Source: Costus lasius | Taxonomy: Eukaryota; Streptophyta; Magnoliopsida; Zingiberales; Costaceae | Assembly (NCBI GenBank): GCA_027563935.2 | Contig: CM050447.1 | Span: 19,546,001 to 19,610,000 of the forward strand | Length of the DNA: 64,000 nucleotides | Direction: 5' to 3' | Shown: one piece after another, positions 47,001-58,965 of the stretch | Position numbering within the stretch: position 1 is the stretch's first letter | Layout: every line of letters starts with the position of its first letter | The notes under the pieces: generated by a model | Database searches by the model: none | Seen by the model: only the letters and a program-made list of their open reading frames with translations | What the model was told of the DNA's origin: nothing | Made by a program: the position numbers and the translations under genes

Positions 47001-50000
47001 ACTTAATCAATTTCAAACAGTTAAAAAAACATAATACATATGATGTCAATTGAAACAAGATAACTTACTGGTGACCAAGTTCTTGCTTCTTCACTCTAAC
47101 ACTAGAAGTTTGAATGGCTTCCTTGACCTTTTGTATCAATACATACAAACAATTATTTCAAAAACATCTAATACCATGAAAATAGATAAATGGAAATCTC
47201 CTTTTGCCTGGATACGTACAGACAATTACTAAAGAACATTTAAAACCATGAAATTACATAAATGGTAATCTAATATAAATCCCTCACCAGTTGTCCAAAT
47301 ACGGGAATCTGTTTGCTAAGTCTGCTCTCAGCTAGCTGTAACATACACAGTATGTTATTGACATTAGTAATTCACACCTCAATTAGCATCATGAATTATC
47401 CTGGAAAACTGGATATATACCTTCTCCAGCAATAAGATTGACATTAATGGGAATCGCACAAATGGTAGAAGCGAGTCAATAAACTGAAACCTCTCACGAA
47501 AAATTTCTTCAGGATTTGAAGTATTAAGGAGCTCATCAACTGTAGCCCAACCACATACTTCGTAGGCTTGCATGCACCATAGCAATATTGCGTCAAGGAC
47601 TTTCTCTTCTGATGTTACAGTCATATCAGCATGCTGCAAAACCAATTGAAAATCATGAACTCAACCTCAAGTGATCATCAAAAATTTATGCTACCATTTT
47701 GTACTCCTCAGATTTATATTGCATTGCATTACAGATTAAAAAAAATAGAGCATTTAGACCTCTAGAACCTACCATACTGGTGGCAAGTTAAATATTATCA
47801 AAATGCAGAACAAAAATCATATTGGAAGTGAGATTGATATATAAGTTATCGTATGCACATGTATTTTCCTGATCAAACAAATATAGAACTGCTAGATATA
47901 AAATTATACTCCTCAACCATGTCACAAGTTCACAAAGTTAAAGTTATATAGATCATATATGCTAAACACCAGTACACTAAAAAAACATTGTGAGACAAAA
48001 GATCAATCTGATATTAGTTTACTTCTCATTGGACACAAGGAAAAGCATTTAATGGTCTTTAAATTTGCAAAAGGCAAGGTCTTTTTGGAAAAAAAACCAT
48101 AAGATAGTCATAGGTATCTCTAGTTTTACGAGAAAAATCAACATGAAAAAAAGCAAAATTGATGAAATTTGACTCGGACAAACCCTATATAGCAAGAATA
48201 TAACTTGGGAGAAAGGCATAACCGGGTACCATGTGATGAGGCGGTGAGCAGAACAATTTACCGTGGATGGCCTTACGTAACAAAATCAATAGAATGGTCA
48301 ATAACCCAAGATCAGGTTCTATCACCTACACATTGACTAAAAGCTATTCGTTTATGTAAAGATCAAGCATGTTGTTAAAAACTAGTGGTAACATCCAATA
48401 TAATATTGAAGGTAAATAAAAAAATATTTTGGAGAACTAAAAACTCCAAAAATTAACTTAATCTAAGGAAATAAAACAACTTACCTGAAGAATATCCCTA
48501 AAGGTCGCCTCATCTAACAACACAAACTCAGTGCTGGCGGTAGTGCAATAATCAAAGTGCATTGCAAAGTTCTTCTTGCATGTTTCTTCAAGCAATTTAT
48601 AGGATTGAATTGATGAAACTGCTCGTAAAATGGTGCAAACTATATCCTGCAACAAACTTTGAGAAGTTAGGCTCAACACAAGCATCTAGCAACTCCAAAA
48701 TCTTGAGAGGTCTTTTCCATTAAATTTGCATAATATAAACAAGTCTTGATGGATGAGCTTGTTCCAGTTCTACAACATGAATCCTGAATAGTAATGTGTA
48801 CACAAGATGCATTAAGATCTTGAACTTTCATCAGAGAGAGCTATTAGAATGGGCCTGATCTTGATATTCTGTAATTACCAAGTTTGTTAGCATCCATGAT
48901 GTGAGACAAAAAGTTACATGACATAAATCTAGGATAGCTGTGTTATAACCATGATGGTGCTACTGAAATTAATCATCTCTATAGCAATTAAAGTTTTGAC
49001 TCATCAACTCTTGCGAGTTTCTCTTCACAAAACTATTTGTACGACACCATATAAAGAAAATCTTATAATTGCAGTGTAAAACTTAAATAGGCGTATATTT
49101 CATTCTTCAAGGGGATTGGCCTTTGATGAGAAAAGTTCAAACTCATCTTTTCAGCAAATTCTGTGGCCTGTGATTCATTTTACATTCACAGGCATCTGCA
49201 TCTTTAGGATTGTCAGCCTGCCTAAAACAGATTCACTGACAGGTCTCTCCTTTGTTCCACAATTGTCTAGTATTTTCTGTGCAAGCTTAGTTTTATTTTA
49301 ACAAAAGTGGTTGTATCCAAGTTTTCCATGCTTGTACTTCAGAATAGTGAGAAACTCAAATATTGGAAGTCAGTATTTCTTAAACTGATAAATGACAATT
49401 TGACTTGTGTGCTTCTGTTTCTTGCCTTGGAGAATTGGAAGTTGTAGATAAAAGAACAGACAACTTAATTTAAAAGAACACCACGACAAAAAAATGTAAA
49501 AGAAGTGACTAAATACCTCTGATAGACATTCCATAACACGCTTGCAGCATTCTTGCTGAAGAATAGTAACCCCAAATTGGTCAGCAAGCAGAAGTAGTGG
49601 GACTAATATGGGAACCATCTCTATGACATCCATTTCAAGTACCCCGGTGTACATAAACTGAATCATGAATGAAAAAGCTTCTGCAGAAACATCCTTAAAA
49701 TATATGTCTGAAGAACTGGTTTCCACCATCCCATTTGTGAACATCTGCAAAACAAACAGTACCCTGTAGTAAACAAGTCATTGTGTGTCAAGCACTATAG
49801 GGCCATAAAGGTTGAGAGATAGCTTTTTGTGAATATGAATTTTACAAGTTCTGATAAAGTAATGAAAAAACAAACCTTTGCAAATGGTGCACTCCATAGG
49901 CTAAGGATGAGTTTGTGTAACTTGGCAACAAGGCCATAGCCTTCAATATGTAGATTTATGTCGCTATGCTCTCCAGTTGAGAGAAAATGCTTCAGCCTTC

Positions 50001-51117
50001 TCACATCAAGAGGCGCTTCATAAGGAAAAATACCACATTGCTGGACTTGAGAGCTCAGGTTTACAATTTCCACTTTCTTACCAGAAGAAAACATGTTCAT
50101 GTTCATCTTAAAACGACCCATAATGTCTTCACACTGCTTAGCTAGTGTTGTAACTCTAAATTGGTAACTTAGATCCCATAGGGGGACAAGTTGCCATTCC
50201 ACAATCTAGGTCAAATTGGGAAAGAAAATAATAATAATAAAAAGTACAAACATGAAGATAGTTCAAAAGAGATGGAAAAAGCAGTCTGCGGTAAAACCAT
50301 ACTACATAGTACATACCTGAGTCTGCCCAGTGTAGATGTACTCCAAAAAGGCATGGAGAACAGGATAGGAAGTTGAAGGTAGTTCTATTACATTTTCATC
50401 AGCTGATTCCAAGGAGAAATCTCCAATAGCACACAAAATCACTTTGTGGGCAGGAACAACTTTTCTCTCGGGACCAACTACAAACTCTATATCAGATAGA
50501 TCCTCATTCTCCAGAAAGTTGACAAGTCCCCACTTTTCTGATTTCTCATTCAAATCCTCCAGCTCATCATAATTATCATCATCGCCTTCAAATTCATTGT
50601 AATCAATGTGGCTCCAGAGGACATTGTGATGAGATGACATGGGCAAGACACTGATATTTCTATATCCTACGTGCTTATCCCAGCTACTTAAACCAATATA
50701 TTGAACATTAAATCTAGGCTCTGAATCAAGCCATTCAAAAACAAGGTTTTGAAAAGGATACTTTCCCTTGCCAATACTAATCAACCCATCATATATGCTG
50801 ATCCAATAACTCTGGAATGCTGAAGACAAGCATAATCCCACTCCGGCAACATCCACAACTGTTTTCCCACCAGCTTCAATCTTCAACCTCCGATTTCTAT
50901 GACTACCCAAAATGATAGTATAGTTGGGACTGTTATCCATTTTATAGTGATAATGTTGGCTTCCCACTTGTTCCCTAAACACCAAAGTGACATCATTTTG
51001 AGCAAAAGCTTCGAAGGCAACACAACCACGCCCTGCCTCCCTAAACCTAAGCTCCTCACGCCAAACACACTTGAAAGGTGCAACGGTGAGGAATCTCTTC
51101 TGTTTTTCCACAGCCAT
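44035..51117 (-). CDS. BTB/POZ domain protein with BACK and discoidin-like domains, 803 aa
   Basis: Matches the plant family of Arabidopsis At2g30600. Twelve exons: 51117-50317, 50205-49876, 49744-49517, 48646-48485, 47633-47421, 47335-47288, 47127-47069, 46970-46844, 46764-46690, 46611-46531, 44425-44357 and 44253-44035; 2412 nt in phase. The N-terminus (about 1-190) resembles the farnesoic-acid O-methyltransferase-like domain. The first BTB is at about 205-330 (LSDIEFVVGPERKVVPAHKV, FLEYIYTGQTQ). A second BTB is at about 340-455 (HSDINLHIEGYGLVAKLHKL, FMIQFMYTGVLEMD). BACK-like sequence follows at about 455-580. The C-terminal discoidin-like domain is at about 610-803 (SWSFQ, SMDGKNWTALRVHDDDQ, LLPFRFFRVILTGP, ELYGYF). 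BTB proteins usually recruit substrates to CUL3 ubiquitin ligases; this is inferred here. Confidence 0.93.
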
Positions 51118-52030
51118 ATTTCCTGATTAACACAAAGAGGAACGCATTCAAGGACAGCCATGAGATCAAAAATACCACAGATATCAAATGTTCTCGGGGA
51201 AGAGGGGGATGGGGATACTATCTACGAGTAGGTTTGAAAAACATAGAAAGCAATTTTAAACAAACCAGGGAAGCTACTCGAAGTAGCGAAAAATAGGTAA
51301 TTGAAGTAACTAAACAATCCCCAAAAGATAAACTACTCGGATAAGAGACGTTAGAAAAACAAAAACTTAAATGAAAGAGCAACCAATCTCGATAGAAACA
51401 GGCAACTCACCAGACAAAATTACACAAACAGAAACAGCAAGAACGTTTCATACAGTGGAAGAATTTGGAAGGAAGAGACTGAGCAAAAAAGCAACACAGG
51501 GTTCAACAACTGAATGAAGAGCATTCACACTCTGTTCATAATTTATTCGAATGAAGAGCAAATATATATATAGTGGTTACAGTCCAAATTAGATTTAATA
51601 TTTGCGAAATTCATCGAAGAAAATATCATCAGCAAAAGAACAAAACTAATCAATCGAACAAAAACCGGATAAGGGAGCACAACAAATAGCAAAGTAAGCT
51701 GTATAATCCTCCACCAGAAATTTGAATCAACAGGTCTTATGTTAGTCAACAAATAGCAAGGTATGCTGTATAATCCTCCACCAGAAATTTGAATCAACAG
51801 GATCTTATGTTAGTCAACAAACAGCAGGAACGATCCCATGCTTGAAGACTTACAGCACATAAATTGTTTGGAGGGGAGAAGAGAAGAAGGGAGGGCGGCG
51901 CGTCTGATATTAAAAATTCAAGCAAATAAATCTAAAAATTGGAACAGAAGCAGAGTTTGAGAGGAAAGACACCTTGATACTCGAAATCTAACCAATACCG
52001 ACTGAGTTGGAAGGACAGAACCCTAGAAAT
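51118..52030 (-). promoter_or_regulatory. 5'UTR with probable intron and promoter of the BTB gene
   Basis: An acceptor TTAATCAG lies just before GAAAT-ATG, and a donor-like GTAAGTCTTC reads from about 51854. A leader intron of roughly 0.7 kb is likely. It contains an imperfect tandem repeat: GCTGTATAATCCTCCACCAG at 51697 and again at 51768, with AATTTGAATCAACAGG following both. Confidence 0.45.
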
Positions 52031-52602
52031 TTGTTTTTAGCTTAAAACGGCATGGCAAAAGTACATCCCAGGACCCTTGCTGAAACTGTGGCCTTCGTCG
52101 AGCTCGGCTCGCTCTCTGCTCTTGCGAGCTTTCTGGATTCGTATTTGCTTCGCTTCGTCTCCGCTGCTTCTCGGATCGATCGGCGTTAGGGTTTTTGGCG
52201 AACGAGCCGATGCCCCCGGTGACGCCGGGAAAAAGGAGATCTCGCGATGAAGACGACGAAGAGATTTGAGTTGGTCAAGAGGCAGCGGTTCGCGATCTAC
52301 ACTGGCACCCGTCTGCAAGGACGAGGAGGAATCGGAGGCGGCGGGCTGTAGAGATTCGTGGGAGGTTCTCGAGAACGGATGGAGATGACGTGACGATCGG
52401 CCGTGTTGAAGCAATGTTCAATGGCGGCAATCCAGCATCACGGTGCGAAGCGGCTGACGATTCGGGGGAGGAGGTGCATCTGAAGGCCCGACCTACGGCA
52501 CCTATTAGGCATCAGCACCATGTGAGGGATCGGAGAAAATCGGATGTAAAAGTGCGTCCGTGACAACCAGGTGGAGCGCCGGAGCGATTGCCCCTTTTTT
52601 GC
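52031..52602. other. GC-richer intergenic DNA
   Basis: Upstream of the BTB gene. Several overlapping frames exist on both strands but none resembles a family I know. Directly followed by the LTR pair. Confidence 0.45.
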
Positions 52603-53539
52603 TGTGACACCCAGATCTGAGGAGGCTGGGCTAGAAGGAGGCTTGACCACGGCCCAAACCTACGGTGGAGAAACTCAAATTTTGGTCAATATTTGGGTCA
52701 ACGCCCACATCGAACGCGAGCGTCTTCTTCGTTGTGCTTTCTGGACGCGGACAGCAACGCCGACGGTTGGCGAAGAGGCGGTTGGCGAGCTTCAAACACG
52801 GAGACGGGCGATTACCTCGACATGGGTTGGTGGCGGTTCCTTGGCAGTTTCTTGGCGGTTCCTTAGTGGTTCCTTGGCGGTTCCCTGGCGGTTGGAGCAC
52901 GCGGACGACAAGGCATCTCCCCTTTCCTTTAAATCACCAGGAGGGTGATTTGTTGCAGGGTGTGCGCAGAGGTGCGTCACCAAGGCGGTGCGGCGTTGTT
53001 GGAGCATCCCCACCGGGGCTAAGGAGAGCCCCTCTTTCTGGTGTGCGACCATATGGAGTGGACACTGTTGTAGTGTCAAGGTGAGAGAAGGAGCGCTGTT
53101 GTAGCGTTATCTTAGATGTGTGTTATTGTAGCAACACTATATGAGTTGAGCGAGATCTGGTGAGAGATATGTGAAAGAAAGAGGGAGAGTTTTTATAACT
53201 TATTTTAGAGAGGAATAAAATGAATGAAATTTCCCTTATCCCTTATTTCCAGCAATGTTATTGTATGATTCCAATGGCTGACAAACGATTATGATGAGGC
53301 TGAGGGCGAGGCGCGAGGCCCTTTTCCTGCCGGCACATCCAGGTTCTTTGGTGGTGGAGTTACGTGTGTACGCATGAAGATGATGACGCGGTTGAAGGTG
53401 ACTCAACCGAGCTTAAGAGGAGCATGAGGCGAGAGAGCACCGGGTCAAAGTTCAACATGGGGTCAAAATTGAGGGAGTAAGTTTTGACTACGGCACACAA
53501 ACTCATGTTCACCGGAGTAACAGTTCGTGGAGTGTGACA
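52603..53539 (+). repeat. 5' LTR of the non-autonomous element
   Basis: TGTGACACCCAG...GAGTGTGACA. Inside, 52831-52893 is a short tandem run of about 13-14 bp units of the type GGCGGTTCCTTGG. It resembles LTR two at roughly 95% by eye, most differences lying in the first 250 bases. Confidence 0.88.
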
Positions 53540-53676
53540 GTTTGGTATCAGAGCTGTGGTTCGTTCAGCCATATTGGAGATGCAAGAAGGAAGGTTGCTG
53601 ATGGGAGTTGAGCACTGGAGGGCAGTGTTCGATCTTCAGAACATCGAGGGCGATGTTCAACACAGGTGGGGGAGAA

Positions 53677-54616
53677 TGTGACACCCGGATCTGAGGAAGC
53701 CGGGCTAGATGAAGCAGGCCTGGGCCACGGCCCAAACCCACGGTGGAGAAGCCCAAATTCCGGTCAATATTTGGGTCAACGCCCACATCGGACACGAGCG
53801 TCTTCTTCGGCGTGCTTTCTGGACGCGGACAGCAACGTCGACGGTTGGTGATGAGGCGGTTGGCGAGCTTCAAACGCGGAGACGGGCGGTTGCCTCGACG
53901 TGTGTTGGTGGCGGTTCCTTGGCAGTTTCTTGGCGGTTCCTTGGTGGTTCCTTGGCGGTTCCCTGGCGGTTGGAGCATGCGGACGACAAGACATCTCCCC
54001 TTTCCTTTAAATCACCAAGAGGGTGATTGTTGCAGGGTGTGCGCAGAGGTGCGTCACCAAGGCGGTGCAGCATTGTTGGAGCGTCCCCACCGGGGCTGAG
54101 GAGAGCCCCTCTTTCTGGTGTGCGACCATATGGAGTGGACACTGTTGTAGTGTCAAGGTGAGAGAAGGAGCGCTGTTGTAGCGTTATCTTAGATGTGTGT
54201 TATTGTAGCAACACTATATGAGTTGAGCGAGATCTGGTGAGAGATATGTGAGAGAAAGAGTGAGGGTTTTTATAACTTATTTTAGAGAGAAATAAAATGA
54301 ATGAAATTTCCCTTATCCCTTATTTCCAGCAATGTTATTGTATGATTCCAATGGCTGACAAACGATTGTGATGAGGCTGAGGGCGAGGCGCGAGGCCCTA
54401 TCCCTGCTGGCACATCCAGGTTCTTTGGTGGTGGAGTTACGTGTGTACGCATGAAGATGATGACGCGGTTGAAGGTGACTCAGCCGAGCTTGAGAGGAGC
54501 ATGAGGCGAGAAAGCACCGGGTCAAAGTTCCACATGGGGTCAAAATTGAAGGAGTAAGTTTTGACTACGGCACACAAACTCATGTTCACCGGAGTAACGG
54601 TTCCTGGGGTGTGACA
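53677..54616 (+). repeat. 3' LTR of the non-autonomous element
   Basis: TGTGACACCCGG...GGGTGTGACA. It has the same internal GGCGGTTCC(T/C)TGG tandem run at about 53909-53973. The open frames here are shared by both LTRs and are not genes. Confidence 0.88.
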
Positions 54617-57600
54617 CTTAGCCACCGTCAATCGTCAGGTTATGTTTATCCCATCTCTTTAATCATCGATCATTCAGAATATAGGAAAATTCAATGTGGA
54701 AATGGAGATAAATTATTTCTCTTTCAAGTTATTTTTAGGAATAAAGGGCGCGCACTGCTACTACAGGATGACTGAGAGAAACCAAAATAGATTCTCAACG
54801 CTGATTGTTCAAGAAATTTTGGAACGTTTCGGGGCCTACTGTTTGCTCGTTTTGGTCCTGCAAATACTTGGAATACATGTTCTCACTTATTTGATTTCAG
54901 AATGAACTATGTAAATGTTCTGGAAACTTGTAATTCACCTGAAATTTTCAATGACGTACAAATGGATCTCAGACATTCTTATACTCTTCTACTATTGATG
55001 CTTGTACCTTGTGATTATTTTCAGTCATAATCCTTTATGCAAGGGCTAGTAAAAAAACTATATGATTGTTAAACTAAAATATGGCGTAGATCATAATCAA
55101 GCATGCGGGAAAAAAAGGTTGATATGTGGACAAAATCCCCTAGCTTAAAATATCTATTGCTTTATCTAATATCTTGCATAATCTTACTTGAGCGAGAATG
55201 CCTTGCCCCTTCCAAAACCTTCCTCTTTAGATCACCGGAGGCAAGGGCATGAGCTAAAAGTTGATTCATCTAGATAGGATAGGCCTAGTTAGTTTTGCAA
55301 GATAATTCATATTTAAATTAAATTAAAATATTATGCTATACTAGTAATTATCAATATATGATAGTTTAGTATATGAATCAATATCATATATTTAATATAA
55401 ATGTATATATTAATTTCATATTAATAATTTATTAAAAAAAATAATTGTGAAGTGAACACAACTACTAAACATGCAAAGTACAGCTCTCCTAAACAGAGGA
55501 CGACCCGGCGTAAGTAAAGACAAAGCTGACTCAGAATATATTGAACTTATCCATGGAACCGGAAACAACAAGAAACAGCGTTGAGACTAATTTAACAAGT
55601 TTTCAGGAAAAGGATGTTGATTTCATAGTTGACCCTCAGAAACAAATATGTGATCCCCTTTTTTCGACAGCTTCAGCATCAAATGAAACTGCGAAAAGAT
55701 TTTAACGGCAAAAAAGAATGGAGGAACAATCGCCACAAGATCATATATGAAAATTATAAATAGAGGATTAGGAATAACGATGGCGCACTCACGCTTTTGC
55801 CCGCCAAACGAGCCAGCCCTCTTCGTTCCTGGTCGAGAGGACTGACGGGCCCGATCATTTCTGTTGGATCCGGCGAACGAACTCGATGCGTTCACGAAAC
55901 CCGCGGTTCATCCTTTCTGCGCTATTTCGTAGTTCCTTGGGTCGCAGAACTTGGGGAGGCCTCTCAACCGTGTAGGCACCGCGCCGCCCTCCGCCTCAAA
56001 CGCGAAGCCTAGTTAACCACCTACTGTGCCCTGGCGGCTCAACCGCACCACCGCTGCCTCATCCGCGCCAGCGCTGTCTCAACCGATTGCCCGCCGCCTC
56101 AACCGCGCCAGCGCTGCCTCAATCCATCGCCCGCCGCTCAATCGCACTGATCCCGAGTCCCAGGACCATCTAATCTAGGTATCGTCGGCGCCCTCAGATC
56201 ACCGCTTCTGCGTCTCGCATCTGGCTACCATTCTAAATGTTTTGGATTTCTTTTTTGCCATCTTCATCTCGATTCGGATGGCCAAATTCAATCGGAGAGT
56301 TCGAAGGCGACTTCATCCATCTCCATCCGAGCTGTGAAAGATTGGTCTATTCCAAAGCACTGATGGGTTGGATCTTGACGCTTGAAAAAGTGGAGGAAAA
56401 GGCCGAAGCAGTATTGGGCTTGGCCCAAACTATAGCTGATTTGCTTACAAGGACAGGTACTTGAGTGACTGAATTATCATCTTGCTCATTCTCTTTAAAA
56501 TCATCCTATAATACTCATTTGCACCACTAATTAAAAGTAGATGATCCATAGCCACGATTGGAAAAACACCCTACTGAGTCAACCAGTGGCATGCTGAACT
56601 AAATCCCAAGTTATGGGGTGGCTCCATCGGAAACTGCTTGAGATCGCTATGAATTAATGCGAAAAAAGATAACGCATTAATTAGTAGAACTACTTCTGTT
56701 GCCGACTATTTAAACAGAGAGACACGACCACCAAGCCAAGTATGGAAACAAGGAAATGAATGGGATCACAATGGCCGGCCCACAGAAGCCTAGGGCAAAC
56801 ACTAGTCCCCTAGGAAACAGAAACCACAACTCCTGTTTGAAGTCCGTCTAGTGCGGCACTGCAAGGGAGGGGGGCCAGCAGGCCGCACTAAGCGAGCCAG
56901 CTTGAGGAAGATGCATATCCCCAGTGCTTCACCATTTTAGGGAAAGGAAAAAAGCCCCGCACCCCTTAACCCTCCTGCAGTCTCCATTGCTCATTTATGC
57001 TCCCCTTATCATCATCCCCTTGCAGACGGCATGATAATGGCCAAGGCGAAAGCCTAACGAGGGCTTCATTTACTACTGCGTCAAAGTCTGTGAACGAGAG
57101 CAGTTGGGGAGTACAGACTAGTTCTGCTTAACCCCATCTAGCATTTAGCTCACAAGCTAGCCTAGCCGCCATCATTGGCTCACAGGGGATCTTTCAATTC
57201 GCTATTCAGCATTAAAGAACCATTAGACGCCTGCAAATTGTTCAGAAACTTGTACTTATTCCAGATACGGCTATGCTTAACCACGAGCTGCAACGGTTAG
57301 TGTAGCAGCTACTATACAATTGCTCTCGCAGGAACGTTAACGTCTCAACGAGGCGATGGCCTCCCTCGCAGAGCGTAAACACCAGAGCCGAAGCAGAGCA
57401 AAAGGGAAGCTACAACAGATCATGCATGGCAAAAGCTGCCGCGTCACTGAGTTACTGGCAGTGCCCACAAGTAGTAGCATTAAAGTACAAGGAGCAATTA
57501 TAGTTGTGAGAGATGACAATAACAAAGAAAAAGAGAAGGCAATGGCGTGGAGGGAAATTGCTAGCTTAGTAGTTAGTACATACAAATAATACTTTGGCTT

Positions 57601-57687
57601 AAATTTCCCCTCCAAACAAAATAGCCAAAGGATCAAAACAGAGCAGGCCGAATCAGAAGCATGTATGATGCTAATTGTTGCTATCTG
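54617..57687. other. Intergenic DNA
   Basis: No gene recognised. At 56030-56150 a GC-rich stretch repeats CCTCAACCGCGCCAGCGCTG-like phrases three to four times. A 75-codon plus-strand frame at 56237-56464 has no family resemblance. Confidence 0.5.
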
Positions 57688-58311
57688 CTACCGAGCGATC
57701 TCGACCTGGAGAGTGGAATTGAGCCCGACCTGCTCCATCTCCCAGGTGAGCTTAGCAGCCACCGCGTCGTCAACGGGGACATACTCTTGGTCCATCTCCC
57801 AGCTCAGTTTTGCAGTCCCCGCGTCCTCAACCGGTACGTACTCCTAAATCACACGAGTCGACGGCGCTGGAGAACATAAAATAATAGAGAGAAGGATTAA
57901 CTAGCAAATTAGTTGATTACTTCGAGCTTTTGGACGAGGTCTTTGGCGGTGGGGGCAGAGACGAAGAGGTGGCGCTGGTATGGCTGAATGAAGCCGTCCT
58001 CCACGGCCTTGTCGATGAATGCCAGCAGAGAGTTGTAGTACCCGTCCACATTAAGCAAGCCCACCTGCAACAACAACACCTTCAGTTCGCGCCTTGTGTC
58101 CATGTAGTATGGCTACCCTTTGGCGCGAGTGGAAGCAAAGTTTACAGGCTTTTTGTGGATGCCGAGCTGCGCCCAGGTGATTACTTCCAACAGCTCCTCC
58201 AGCGTTCCGTAGCCACCTAGGGATGAGTACGTGACGGTATGAGATAAGAATGGGCGTAGTGGTCAGCAAAAGGAGTTGATGTAGATAGATAAATAGATAG
58301 ATAGTGCACAT

Positions 58312-58351
<40 letters not shown>

Positions 58352-58965
58352 CAGGTAGTGCGATGAAGGCGTCGGAGTGGCGGGCCATCTCGGCCTTACG
58401 CTGGTGCATGCTCGCCACCGGCTTCACCTCTCCTATCGTCTCCCCGGTTATCTAGTTAAATATCTGTAGAATTAATCACAGAAAAAGTGCAAGTACCGTC
58501 CAAGTCAATGAGATTATATCTACCTCTTTAGACATCAGAGTCCTCGGGATGATCCTGAGAGAAGAAGAACGAAGAAGTGCGAATGTTAAATTATTGGAAG
58601 TAGTAAGTATGAGTGAGAAGAGTTGAGAACTAGCTAGCTGACCCAATGACATGGCCTCCACCAGAATGAACAGCTTCAGAGACTAAGCCCATGAGCCCCA
58701 CACTGCCACCACCATACACGAGATCCACCTTCCTCGCCACCTGAGCCCACATGGAGCACAAGCACAATCCTCATTCACAAAGCCAAGAAGACGATCAAGA
58801 AGCGAGAGAGAGAGAGAGAGAGATAGAGAGAGAGAGTTTTATACTGACCAACTCCTTGCCAAGCTCGATGGCAGCATCTTGATAACAGTTCCTCTTCCCG
58901 GAGCTGCTGCCGCAGAACACGCACACGCGCTTAAACCTTGACTTCCCCACCGCCACCGCCTCCAT
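57688..58965 (-). CDS. LOG cytokinin riboside 5'-monophosphate phosphoribohydrolase, 238 aa
   Basis: Releases active cytokinin base from its nucleotide in one step. Seven exons: 58965-58849, 58740-58643, 58554-58524, 58451-58352, 58216-58146, 58064-57921 and 57843-57688; 717 nt in phase. Family motifs are present: [50 protein letters not shown], the nucleotide/catalytic motif [11 protein letters not shown] at 96-106, PGGYGTLEE at 115-123, [10 protein letters not shown] and [11 protein letters not shown]. The last exon encodes two copies of a 19-residue unit, [19 protein letters not shown] (188-206) and [19 protein letters not shown] (207-225), where other LOGs have one. This explains a length above the usual 200-220. 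Reading through the last donor would give a shorter protein ending VIN. Confidence 0.95.
57730..57843 (-). repeat. In-frame 57-bp tandem duplication in the LOG last exon
   Basis: Copy one 57843-57787, copy two 57786-57730. Roughly three quarters of bases match, many differences being silent, so the duplication is old and has stayed in frame. Confidence 0.93.
58315..58349. repeat. (GA)n microsatellite touching a LOG splice donor
   Basis: On the transcribed strand LOG intron 4 starts GTT and then runs directly into (CT)n for about 17 units; the exon ends at 58352. Confidence 0.93.
58804..58836. repeat. (GA)n microsatellite in LOG intron 1
   Basis: A CT-rich run on the transcribed strand beginning 12 bases after the donor GTCAGT of exon 1; one TA interruption. 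Confidence 0.93.

Larger units (their letters stand above)
52603..54616 (+). mobile_element. Non-autonomous LTR retrotransposon with two 0.94 kb LTRs and a 137-bp interior
   Basis: LTR one is 52603-53539 and LTR two 53677-54616. Both start TGTGACACCC and end GTGTGACA. The interior (53540-53676) starts GTTTGGTATCAGAGC, an initiator-Met-tRNA primer site, and ends in the purine tract AGGTGGGGGAGAA just before LTR two. It codes for nothing, so all proteins must come from elsewhere. The plan is that of a TRIM-like element, but the LTRs are several times longer than usual for that class. I found no convincing target duplication (flanks TTTGC and CTTAG), so the outer ends may have recombined. Confidence 0.85.

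Noticed and set aside
52571..54142. Several 90-139 codon frames on both strands
   Set aside because: They occur in parallel in both LTRs of the non-autonomous element and arise from the GGCGGTTCC tandem array; no retroelement or host domain.
56237..56464. 75-codon plus-strand frame with a helical Glu/Lys-rich end
   Set aside because: No recognisable family, no supporting splice or promoter context; could be chance.
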